Shown here: positions 17,276 through 26,025 of the stretch, piece after piece
Layout of the letters: every line of letters starts with the position of its first letter
Numbering within the stretch: position 1 is the stretch's first letter
Assembly: GCF_010672455.1 (NCBI RefSeq)
Contig: NZ_JAAHGO010000042.1
Location: 5,996 to 69,995, forward strand
Direction of reading: 5' to 3'
Origin: Okeania sp. SIO2C9
GTDB lineage: Bacteria > Cyanobacteriota > Cyanobacteriia > Cyanobacteriales > Microcoleaceae
DNA length: 64,000 nt
Program-made: the position numbers and the translations under genes
Notes under the pieces: model-generated
Told to the model about the DNA's origin: nothing
Database searches by the model: none
Seen by the model: only the letters and a program-made list of their open reading frames with translations

Positions 17276-17788
17276 AATAAAAAGCTGATCATATAAGACT
17301 TTTAGCTATTGGACAATTCCTGCAATTTGTAAATATGCCAGCGCACATTGCTATAACGCCCCTACTGTGGTCTACCGTGCAGGAAAACCGCTGTAAGCTT
17401 CTTCCTTCTTTCTTCCCCTATATAGAATAGAACCCATTTGAGATCTGTATAATTATGGTAGCCAAGTCTTTTCGCGCATCAATGAGTGAGGAAAAATCTG
17501 AAAAGGAGTGTTGAATTTTTTGTATTATTTCTCCCCACATCTTTCCTCTTCCCTCTTCCCTCTTCCCTCTTCCCTCTTCCCTCCTGTCTCCTGTCTCCTA
17601 GCTAAAAAAATTTAATATTTATGAAGATACGCTTAGGGGTTCTATAGATATCTCCACAACAGAATTTAGGGACATTTGATGAGATGTCCATACTCTACAG
17701 CACAGCGGTTCGATCAAATATGTAATTTCTGGAGATGTCTAATATAGAGACTGCGACTTAATTACTCAGTTGAGCAGGAAAATAATCT

Positions 17789-18661
17789 ATGCTTTGGCTT
17801 TTTTTAGCTACTTCAGTAGCATTTCTTCAATCTGTTAAAGATGTTTATAACAAGACACAACTAAAAAATTTTGATGAATATATTATTGGATGTAGTCTGA
17901 CATTTTTTACTGCTTTATTTTTAAGTCCCCTATTATTTTTTATTGAAATTCCTCAGTTAGGAAATAATTTTTGGTTAGCTCTATCAGTCAGTTCCTCTTT
18001 GAATGCGATCGCCTATACAACTTATCTCAAAGCTATTAAGATTTCTGACTTATCAATTATTGCCCCTATTACCACTTTTACTCCCTTATTTTTATTAATA
18101 ACTTCGCCATTAATTGTGGGAGAATTTCCTAACCGGCTCGGTATAATAGGCGTATTATTAATTGTAGTTGGTTCATATTTGTTAAATATCAAAGAGAAAC
18201 AGCGAGGATATTTTGCTCCCTTTCTAGCAATTATTACAGATAAAGGTTCACGACTAGTTTTATTAGTTGCTTTTATTTGGAGTCTTAGCAGTAATTTTGA
18301 TAAGGTAGGTGTGCAAAATTCTTCACCTATTTTTTGGGGAATTTCTGTATTTTTCACCATATCAATTTTGCTATTACCAATTGTTTTATATAAATCCCAT
18401 CATAATCTATATAAACTTAAAACTGGTGGGTGGAAATTAGTTATATATGGTATGATTAATTCCGTAGCTATGGGATGTCAAATGATGGCTATAAATTTAA
18501 CTTTTGTGGCTTATGTAATTTCTGTCAAAAGAACCAGTGCATTATTTAGTGTTATTTTGGGAAAAATAATTCTCAAAGAAAAAGGCATTACAGAAAGATT
18601 TTTAGGAGCTGCAATTATGGTATTTGGAGTATTTTTAATCGGTATTTCACAACTTAATTGA
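17789..18661 (+). CDS. EamA/DMT-family membrane transporter
   Basis: The 290-aa protein is almost entirely hydrophobic, with about ten predicted transmembrane helices in two five-helix halves, the hallmark of drug/metabolite transporter-family carriers. Each half ends with the family pattern: the first, FPNRLGIIGVLLIVVGSYLLN, before a short basic loop (IKEKQRG), and the second, LKEKGITERFLGAAIMVFGVFLIG. The substrate cannot be inferred. ATG 17789 gives MLWLFLATSVAFLQ, already the first helix. The stop codon is followed directly by a GAAGAAGG microsatellite (18661-18712). Confidence 0.8.
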   Translation: MLWLFLATSVAFLQSVKDVYNKTQLKNFDEYIIGCSLTFFTALFLSPLLFFIEIPQLGNNFWLALSVSSSLNAIAYTTYLKAIKISDLSIIAPITTFTPLFLLITSPLIVGEFPNRLGIIGVLLIVVGSYLLNIKEKQRGYFAPFLAIITDKGSRLVLLVAFIWSLSSNFDKVGVQNSSPIFWGISVFFTISILLLPIVLYKSHHNLYKLKTGGWKLVIYGMINSVAMGCQMMAINLTFVAYVISVKRTSALFSVILGKIILKEKGITERFLGAAIMVFGVFLIGISQLN

Positions 18662-18823
18662 AGAAGGAAGAAGGAAGAAGGAAGAAGGAAGAGGGAAGAA
18701 GGAAGAAGGGAAAAAATAAAAATAAGTAGTGAAGCACAATTAATTGTATATTTGACTCCCTACTTCCTACTCCCCATTCCCTATTCCCTTATATTTTTTA
18801 TTCCCTTTTAAATAATTAGGGCT

Positions 18824-19222
<399 letters not shown>

Positions 19223-19225
19223 CTT

Positions 19226-20083
19226 ATGACATTTAATTTACAAACAAGATTAGAAAATCATCTGAATGAAATAGTACGCGATCGCGACCCATATTTAGCA
19301 TCAGGAGGACATTTTTATGTCAGACAATATATTTCTCAGCAGTTGTCACAGTGGGGAAATGTAGAAATTGATGAATTTAAGGTAACAGGCAAAACTCATC
19401 AAAATTTAGTGTTAAATTTACCTTCTATTAATAATAGTAAAAAACAGAACTTAGCACCAATATTAATTGGCGCTCATTATGATGCAGTGCCAGGTACACC
19501 AGGAGCAGATGATAACGCAACTGGTGTAGCAGTTTTACTAGAATTAGCCAGAGAATTTTCATCTCAACCATTGAAATATCCAATTAGTTTAGTTGCATTT
19601 GATATGGAAGAATATGGATTATTAGGTAGTCGTCATTATGCCGAAAAACTCCAACAAAAACAACAGCAACTTAGACTAATGATATCCCTGGAAATGCTAG
19701 GTTATTGTGACTATACTCCTGGCTCCCAAAGTTATCCTAAAGGATTAAAATACTTTTATCCAAACCAAGGTAATTTTATTGCATTAATTGGTAATTTATT
19801 GACCATTATTGATATGTTCCGAATGAGTAGAAAATTTAATAAAATAGGAACTAATTGTCAGTTTTTGCCAGTACCAAATCGAGGTTTAATTGTGCCTGAT
19901 ACTCGTCGCAGTGACCATGCTCCATTTTGGGATAGAGGATATAACGCTATAATGATTACTGATACTGCCAATATGCGAAACCCGAATTATCATCAACAAA
20001 GTGATACTCTTGAAACTTTAGATTTAGATTTTATCACGGGAGTTTGTCAGGGATTAATTGTCGCTATTAGAAATATTGTGTAA
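19226..20083 (+). CDS. M28-family zinc peptidase
   Basis: The 285-aa protein has the two-zinc aminopeptidase core. GAHYDAVPGTPGADDNATG holds the first histidine and the bridging aspartate. DMEEYGLLGSRHYAE holds the catalytic glutamate pair. SDHAPFWDRGYNAIMITDTA and the final NPNYHQQSDTLETLD bring the last histidine ligand. All usual ligands appear present. No signal peptide is evident, so cytosolic peptide turnover is the plain reading, although some relatives are exported. The ATG lies four bases beyond the end of an interspersed element, with no clear Shine-Dalgarno sequence. Confidence 0.85.
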   Translation: MTFNLQTRLENHLNEIVRDRDPYLASGGHFYVRQYISQQLSQWGNVEIDEFKVTGKTHQNLVLNLPSINNSKKQNLAPILIGAHYDAVPGTPGADDNATGVAVLLELAREFSSQPLKYPISLVAFDMEEYGLLGSRHYAEKLQQKQQQLRLMISLEMLGYCDYTPGSQSYPKGLKYFYPNQGNFIALIGNLLTIIDMFRMSRKFNKIGTNCQFLPVPNRGLIVPDTRRSDHAPFWDRGYNAIMITDTANMRNPNYHQQSDTLETLDLDFITGVCQGLIVAIRNIV

Positions 20084-20089
20084 TGTGAA

Positions 20090-20645
20090 ATACTAAAATT
20101 TTTGCTACAAATAATTAGGTTGTTTCAAAGAGTCAGGATTCGTAGGGGCGAATGGCATTTGCACGCCCAAGAATCAGTATAAATAGCCTATATATCATTA
20201 TAGCTAGAGTAAAACTCTGTTTTTAGTAAAATAAACTTTCTAGGTAAAATATTTTAAGTAGAAAAATTATTCGTACCATTCTTTTTGATCTTTCAAATAA
20301 ATTATAATTGTGCCCAAAAAATCTACAATAAAAATCTCCAGAAATTAACATAAATCCTTTTGAACAAGCTTTTTAGAGACATTACATGGAAAGTCCTGAC
20401 CTCAGAGATGTCTAATAGATATGAAACATGGTTTAACCAAGTCAGAAGTCAGAAGTCAGAAGTTAACCCATCCCTAGCCCCTCCCCCTCCCAGGAAGGGA
20501 AGTAGGGGATTTGAGCTTCGCTCCAAAAATATTTCGCCTTAAAAGGCGGGGTTTTAGACCCATGTTATTTTGATAAATGACCAAAACCTAAGAATACTGA
20601 ATCTAGTTATACAAATTAAAGAATTAACTAGAAATTGGAGGAAAA
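20090..20645. other. Intergenic region with partial repeats
   Basis: Bases 20095-20140 (TTTTGCTACAAATAATTAGG...AGAGTCAGGA) match the left part of the TACCAATTTGATAAA MITEs without the terminus. GTAGGGGCGAATGGCATTTGC follows. At 20440-20462 there is a GTCAGAA triplicate, and near 20475-20510 a CCC-rich tract. No gene was recognised. Confidence 0.5.
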
Positions 20646-20654
20646 TTGTACAAA

Positions 20655-21710
20655 ATGAAACGCTCTCTATATTTATTTATAAGTCTAGCTATTTTAGGGT
20701 TAACATCCTGTAGCGCCGTCAAAGAAATTCAGGAATTAATTGATCCACCCCCACCACCAACCCCCACAGCATCGCCTGTCAAAAAAAAAGTCAGAAAATT
20801 ATTTCAGATTCAGCAAAATGGAAAATATGGGTTTATTAACAAGACGGGTAAAATAGTTATCCCTCCAAAATTCGAGCGGGTAAAAAACTTTTCAGAAGGA
20901 TTAGCAGCAGTAAAAATTGCAGAAAGGTGGGGCTATATTAATGAACAAGGAGAAATAGCTATCAAGCCAGAATTGGATTCTGTTGTACGTTTTTCTCAAT
21001 CTTTAGCACCAGTCAAAAAAATTGGTCAGAGATGGGGTTACATTGACAAAGGTGGACAAATGCTAATTCAACCGCAGTTTGAAGAGGCGGTCTATTTTTC
21101 TGAAGGTCTGGCACGAGTTACAATTGATGGTAAGTGGGGTTATATCGATCGAGCTGGCAACATAGTGATTCAGCCAGAATATAGAGGACAAACAGGACGC
21201 GGGTTCTTTGTTGATGGATTAGCTGCAGTGAGAATTGGCAGTGTTTATGAATATGGGTACATAGACCAGACTGGAAAAGTGGTAATTGAGGCAAAATATG
21301 ATTTTGCTGGAGATTTTATCAATGGTTTAGCGAGGGTCAAAATTGGGGATAGGTGGGGGTATATTGATAAAACTGGTAGAGAGGTTATTAGACCACAGTT
21401 TGTTTTTAATCAAGAATTCTCCGAAGGGTTAGCAGCAGTAAAAATTGATGACAAGTATGGTTATATAGATATTTCTGGCAACAGAGTAATTCAACCGCAA
21501 TATGATTTTGCTGGCAACTTTTCAGAAGGTTTAGCAGAAGTCAGAATTGATGACAAGTATGGCTATATCAATGCTTCTAATGAGATGATTATTGAGCCAG
21601 AGTTTGATAATGCTTTTGGGTTTTCTAATGGTATTGCAGAGGTGTGGGTAGATGGAAAAAAAGGTTATATAGATAAAATTGGTAGATTTGTCTGGAATTT
21701 AAGTAATTAG
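20655..21710 (+). CDS. WG-repeat lipoprotein
   Basis: About 351 aa. The N-terminus MKRSLYLFISLAILGLTSC is a type II signal peptide with lipobox LTSC, so the mature protein should be lipid-anchored. A short proline-rich linker (DPPPPPTPTASPVKKK) follows. Nine WG repeats of about 37 residues then fill the protein, each with a (W/Y)G(Y/F)I(D/N)xxG motif and a following FSEGLA-type segment. The function of this beta-rich repeat is unknown. GGAGG lies at 20637-20641. TTG 20646 is four bases beyond it and ATG 20655 thirteen, so a start three codons upstream is possible. The TAG stop is formed inside the AATTAGGG end of the downstream repeat. Confidence 0.85.
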   Translation: MKRSLYLFISLAILGLTSCSAVKEIQELIDPPPPPTPTASPVKKKVRKLFQIQQNGKYGFINKTGKIVIPPKFERVKNFSEGLAAVKIAERWGYINEQGEIAIKPELDSVVRFSQSLAPVKKIGQRWGYIDKGGQMLIQPQFEEAVYFSEGLARVTIDGKWGYIDRAGNIVIQPEYRGQTGRGFFVDGLAAVRIGSVYEYGYIDQTGKVVIEAKYDFAGDFINGLARVKIGDRWGYIDKTGREVIRPQFVFNQEFSEGLAAVKIDDKYGYIDISGNRVIQPQYDFAGNFSEGLAEVRIDDKYGYINASNEMIIEPEFDNAFGFSNGIAEVWVDGKKGYIDKIGRFVWNLSN

Positions 21711-21992
21711 GGTTGGCGTTCAAAAGTCTTTTAGTAGGGGTAGGAGGTAGGAGACAGGAGACAACCCACCCCTCGCCCCTCCCCCTCCGGTGGAGGGGAA
21801 GACAGGAGAAATGGATTGGGAGCGAGGAGGTAGTCAGAAAAATTTTCCCTTGATTTTTCTGCCCAACTATGCGCCTAAAATACGCTTATTTTTGAGCATT
21901 TTAGACTGAAACAGGCGTACTGTTTTCGACCCTAAAAAGCCTAAAGTCTTTATAGGTTAATGCTTTTAGATTTAATCAGCAATCTCTAATTA
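21704..21992 (-). mobile_element. AATTAGGG-family element, copy 5 (inverted)
   Basis: It runs from AATTAGGGTTGGCGTTC to TTTAATCAGCAATCTCTAATTA, the reverse of the other copies, with GGAGACAGGAGACA repeats and GCCCAACTATGCGCC inside. Its first bases overlap the stop codon of the WG-repeat gene. Confidence 0.75.
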
Positions 21993-22326
21993 AAAGGCTT
22001 GTTGGGAATTAATCTACAAAAGTAGCTATACCCTTTAAGTGATAAAGGGTATACCCCTTTCAGGGTTTAAATGACACAAAGACTTATATATAGCAAGTAT
22101 ATAGCAAGGAACGAGTTGGTGTTTGATATAGACTAATGATAAATCTTAGATTAGGCAATGTTTTTCCCACTGTTACCAGATGAGCTGTTGCCTCCTATAG
22201 TAAGCTTTTGAGTAGTTTCATTTTTGATTTCCCAACAACTCTAAATTAATACTATGTTATGGCTTTGTTGCATGACAGTAGCGTTCTTAACATCCATTCC
22301 GCAGCTTAATCGCTCTGTTTCGCGAT

Positions 22327-22530
22327 TATTGATGTTCTATTGATCTATTGTCCAATAGTTATTACTCTGCTGAGAAAGCGTACGCTCTGTTTCGCAATTA
22401 TTGATGTTCTATTGATCTATTGTCCAATAGTTATTGCTCTGCTGATTAAACCTCAAAGCTTTTACAGGTAAAAGTTTTAGCCTTTTTATGTCAAATATTG
22501 ATGTTCTATTGATCTATTGTCCAATAGTTA
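22327..22530. repeat. Three copies of a 34-bp sequence with an internal palindrome
   Basis: ATTGATGTTCTATTGATC followed by TATTGTCCAATAGTTA occurs at about 22327, 22400 and 22497. Each contains the inverted pair CTATTG/CAATAG. The first two copies are also preceded by GCTCTGTTTCGC. They lie directly upstream of the small gene at 22549. Confidence 0.85.
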
Positions 22531-22548
22531 CAGCAATTTCTGCACGTT

Positions 22549-22872
22549 ATGAAGTACATATGCACAAGCAAGAAGGTTGAAGTTAAGCAAGGTCATTTTA
22601 GTCCCTGGTATTGGATTGTAATTCACGGTAAACATCAAGGTGTTGGGGTCGAAGCTGAACATTTTCAGTTGGCACTTGAAGCTCTTGATTTAGTTGCAAA
22701 ATATAGAACTGAGTCAGATAGGGAAATTCAAAAATTGGCTTTACAAGGTTTTTCAGAGTTTGTGGCTATTCAACAAAAGCTTTTTCAGGAAATTTCGCAA
22801 GAATGTTCTGAGTTCCTGAAACAGAAAAACAGGCGCTCAGAAGTTAGCCGGGGTGTTTTAACCCCTGGTTGA
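22549..22872 (+). CDS. Small conserved-looking hypothetical protein
   Basis: This 107-aa protein has no family I recognise. The N-terminal part (KKVEVKQGHFSPWYWIVIHGKHQGVGVEAEHFQLALEAL) is well ordered, with aromatic and histidine residues. The middle (residues 50-90) is a predicted amphipathic helix. The last 13 residues (RRSEVSRGVLTPG) come from a repeat, because GTTTTAACCCCTGGTTGAATAACGAC resembles 37040-37070 (GTTTTAACGGCTGGATGAATAACGAC). The gene may therefore have lost its native C-terminus. It has no signal peptide, and promoter elements are not obvious. Confidence 0.5.
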   Translation: MKYICTSKKVEVKQGHFSPWYWIVIHGKHQGVGVEAEHFQLALEALDLVAKYRTESDREIQKLALQGFSEFVAIQQKLFQEISQECSEFLKQKNRRSEVSRGVLTPG

Positions 22873-22930
22873 ATAACGACACACGGATTTTAACTCGTAG
22901 TTACTTTCCGCTGTGGAGTAAGCTACAGAG

Positions 22931-23081
22931 ACGTTGCTGAATTGAAGTATGAATGTGCGATTGTTTGGTTCTGGTAAAGCCCCCGCGCATCCCCCAATTT
23001 TGGGGGACTTTTAGAGTTTTATTCCCCCCAATTTTGGCTTGCTCGGGGGGGCTTGCATCATACCCAGAATCAGCAACGCCA
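22931..23081. mobile_element. About 150-bp MITE with 8-bp duplication, copy 1
   Basis: It is bounded by CGTTGCTGAATTGAAG and AATCAGCAACGCC, with flanking CTACAGAG on both sides (22922-22929 and 23082-23089). The interior is C/G-rich (AAGCCCCCGCGCATCCCC; TCCCCCCAATTTTGG). It is the reverse-oriented sister of 40279-40429. Confidence 0.75.
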
Positions 23082-23089
23082 CTACAGAG

Positions 23090-23646
23090 AGTCATTTGAC
23101 TTGATTTGCTTACTCTTTTTTATACTCTGGGAAATATTAAAGCCGTTATACATCTAACTTGCAAGTAATAAATATATTATCTCTTTTATTAGCAGTAGTT
23201 TTTAATATTTACCATGGAAAAAACAATGTTTTTTTAGTATAATTATGTTAATTGATTATCAATTTTAGATTGTTTTGTGCTTAAAATGATATCGAAAAAA
23301 CCTATTTTTGTCAATAACGAAATGAGCTTTTTTTGAAAGTAAACAAAAGTAACTCTTGATACTAAAACCCTTTTAAAAGTTGTGATATTTTGAAAATAAG
23401 GTTGCAACATAACGACCATTAAAGGCTAAAAAAAGTCACTATTATTAAAAAGCGTTTCCTAGCGGAATGCGGAGCTAACAGCAGTTCAGCAGTTCAGCAA
23501 TCAGCTTTGCGCGGAAAGCAAAGTATTCCGGAACGAAAAGGGGATTTAAACCCTTCCCAAAATTAAGCGACAAGCTAGAAGTAGGGGACGTTTTACCCAA
23601 GCTTTTCAGTCCGGAATTTTACGCAAACAGATGGCTAATTGCGCAA
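23090..23646. other. Gene-free AT-rich region upstream of NDH-2
   Basis: No ORF, RNA gene or MITE with two ends was seen. A short GC-rich insert (GCGGAATGCGGAGC...AAAGTATTCCGG) lies at about 23460-23533. Confidence 0.5.
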
Positions 23647-23684
23647 ATTTTTAGGCTGATAACTGATAGCTGATAGCTAGTTAA
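23647..23684 (+). repeat. Left arm of an inverted repeat framing NDH-2
   Basis: TTTTTAGGCTGATAACTGA followed by TAGCTGATAGCTAGTTAA is the reverse complement of the sequence at 25071-25138, apart from an insert there. Confidence 0.8.
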
Positions 23685-23718
23685 ATAGTAATTACTAAGT
23701 CGAAAGAGGGAAATAACT

Positions 23719-25074
23719 ATGAGTCTAAACAAGGAAAAACATCAATCTCCTCATCATGTTGTCATCGTTGGAGGTGGATTTGCAGGGCTAGAAGCAGCTC
23801 TAAAGCTAGGAAAAGCACCTGTCAAAGTAACCTTGGTTGACAAAAGAAATTTCCATCTATTTCAACCATTACTTTATCAAGTAGCTACAGGTAGTCTTTC
23901 TCCCGGAGATATTGCTTCTCCCCTTCGCGGTGTAGTTGCAGAACAGAAAAATACCCATGTTTTGATGGGTGAAGTTGTGGATATAGATCCCGAACAGAAA
24001 AAACTATTTTTGCGAGATAACGAACTAGATTACGATACATTAATCATGGCGACCGGTGTTAGCCAGAATTATTTTGGAAACGATTGGTCAGAAAAAGCTC
24101 CAGGACTAAAAACAGTAGAAGACGCATTAGAAGTACGTCGTAGAATATTCGCCTCCTTTGAAGCTGCAGAAAAAGAATCAGACTTAGAAAAAAGAAAAGC
24201 ACTGTTAACCTTTGCGATCGTAGGCGCAGGTCCAACAGGGGTAGAATTAGCAGGTGCTTTAGCAGAACTAGCTCACACTAAATTAAGAGAAGAATATCGT
24301 TCTGTTGATACCAGAGAAGCTCAAATATACTTAATTCAAAGCGGAGAAAGAATTTTACCTACTTTCAAACCTGCTTTATCCGCTAAAGCAAAATTAGAAC
24401 TGGAGAAGTTGGGAGTCACTGTGTTGACTAAAACACGAGTGAGTAATATAGAAAACAATATCGTCACTGTTCGCTCTGGAGAAACAACCCAAGATATTCC
24501 CGCTCACACAATATTGTGGGGAGCAGGAGTTAAAGCATCAGCAGTTTCTCAAGCAATATCTAATCGCACCGGAGCAAAATTAGACCGTGCAGGTCGTGTT
24601 TTTGTTAATGAAGACCTGACAGTACCTGGTTATCCCAACATCTTTGTGATTGGAGATTTGGCTAACTTCTCTCATCAGGGAGACTCACCAGTACCTGGAG
24701 TTGCACCAGCAGCAATGCAGGAAGGAGATTATGTAGCAACTCTGATTAAAAAGCGGTTGAAAAATCAGACTTTGCCTCCATTCCACTATACTGACTATGG
24801 CAGTTTGGCGGTTATTGGCCGTAACCAAGCCGTTGTACAATATAGAAAAATTCGTTTTTCTGGTTTCCCAGCTTGGATAGCTTGGTTGTTTATTCACATT
24901 TTCTATATGATTGAGTTTGACAACCAACTCATTGTAATGATTCAGTGGGCCTGGAGTTACTTTACTGGTCAAGGTGGTGCTCGTCTGATCACTGAAAAAG
25001 GAAGCAATAAAAATAACGAAGGCGATGGTCGCTATACTCCTCTTGTGACGAGTAAATCATCTGCTGAAGCTTAA
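23719..25074 (+). CDS. ndh: Type II NAD(P)H:quinone oxidoreductase (NDH-2)
   Basis: This 451-aa single-subunit flavoenzyme oxidises NADH and reduces plastoquinone at the membrane face without pumping protons. The N-terminal FAD-binding fold is clear (VVIVGGGFAGLEAALKLG, residues 13-30), followed by FHLFQPLLYQVATGSLSPGDI, characteristic of NDH-2. The second dinucleotide fold is FAIVGAGPTGVELAGALAEL near residue 165. The FAD-contact segment VFVIGDLAN and VAPAAMQEGDYVA, typical of quinone-binding NDH-2, follow. A hydrophobic C-terminal segment (FPAWIAWLFIHIFYMIEF) probably anchors it peripherally. GAGGG lies ten bases before ATG 23719. The gene is framed by an inverted repeat. Confidence 0.9.
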   Translation: MSLNKEKHQSPHHVVIVGGGFAGLEAALKLGKAPVKVTLVDKRNFHLFQPLLYQVATGSLSPGDIASPLRGVVAEQKNTHVLMGEVVDIDPEQKKLFLRDNELDYDTLIMATGVSQNYFGNDWSEKAPGLKTVEDALEVRRRIFASFEAAEKESDLEKRKALLTFAIVGAGPTGVELAGALAELAHTKLREEYRSVDTREAQIYLIQSGERILPTFKPALSAKAKLELEKLGVTVLTKTRVSNIENNIVTVRSGETTQDIPAHTILWGAGVKASAVSQAISNRTGAKLDRAGRVFVNEDLTVPGYPNIFVIGDLANFSHQGDSPVPGVAPAAMQEGDYVATLIKKRLKNQTLPPFHYTDYGSLAVIGRNQAVVQYRKIRFSGFPAWIAWLFIHIFYMIEFDNQLIVMIQWAWSYFTGQGGARLITEKGSNKNNEGDGRYTPLVTSKSSAEA

Positions 25075-25138
25075 CTAGCTATCAGCTATTAGCGCTTCCC
25101 TACGGGATGCTACGCAAGCAGCTATCAGCCTAAAAAGG
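25071..25138 (-). repeat. Right arm of the inverted repeat framing NDH-2, with insert
   Basis: TTAACTAGCTATCAGCTATTA and AGCTATCAGCCTAAAAA are split by the GC-rich insert GCGCTTCCCTACGGGATGCT...AAGC. The NDH-2 stop codon (25072-25074) lies inside the arm. Confidence 0.8.
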
Positions 25139-25359
25139 CAGTGCGGCCGATAATTGTATCTGGCAAGCGGAGCATTCCGGACCGAAACGCTTTTTAAGGT
25201 TATATAATTTAGCGATCGCCTTTCTATCGTTCAGAGAGGAGAGAGGGGCGATCGCTCTTGTATTTTGTTTTCTAACTAAATAGAGGGACGTTCCATGGAA
25301 CGTCCCTACTGTGTCCTACCCAAATGAAAACCGCTGTAATTTCCATTTCTCCTGATATC

Positions 25360-26025
25360 AAATCCGGTTAATTGTACATAGAATCTGGTTATATAATATC
25401 TGTTTATACTTTCTTAAATTACTTCAATATTTAATCTTCCCTGCTCCCCCACTCCCCTACTCCCCTACTCCCAAGTATATAGAACCCCTAAGCGGATCTA
25501 TTTAAAAGGGAGTGTGGGAAGTGTGGGAAGGGTGGGGAGTGTGGGGAGATGGAAGCATTATTCTACCTGCTTGGTGCGCATTCCCGAAAAGGAGTCAGCA
25601 TTCCCCAAGGGAGCTGACGGCAACGCGGGGTCTGACCGCTTGTGACTTGCCTCCTTCAGAGGAGCTGCCCTAGCGTCGTCGCGGGGTCGCATCCGCTTTT
25701 TCTCCTATCCTATTTCTGGAACTCCTGATATAGAATCCGGTTATATAGTATTATGTTCATTATTCAATCTCCCCATCTCCCCATCTCCCCATCTCCCCCA
25801 ACAATACAATTAAGTATTCAACTGGATTTGATATTACTCGTTACTCGTTACTCGTTACTCGTTACTCCTTACTCCTCAGTAATACGATAACTAATTACCC
25901 GGATTCTATATGACTCGGTCCTCCTGACTCCTTTGCCAAAAACTTGTACCTTTGCAAAGATACGGTTAGGGATTCTATAATAACAACCGGATTTGATATG
26001 ACTCGGTCCTCCTGACTCCTGACTC
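25360..26025. mobile_element. Nested MITE ends and GC-rich inserts
   Basis: Identified termini are TATCAAATCCGGTTAATT at about 25370, TATAGAATCCGGTTATATAG at about 25730, CAACTGGATTTGATA-TTA at about 25817-25835, and ACCCGGATTCTATA at about 25897-25911. A GC-rich insert (GGTGCGCATTCCCG...CGCGGGGTCGCATCCGC) fills 25571-25698. CTCCCCAT, ACTCGTT and CTGACTCC short repeats occupy the rest. Large parts (TTCATTATTCAATCTCCCC, AATACAATTAAGTATTCAAC) reappear at 31440-31520. No gene. Confidence 0.6.
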
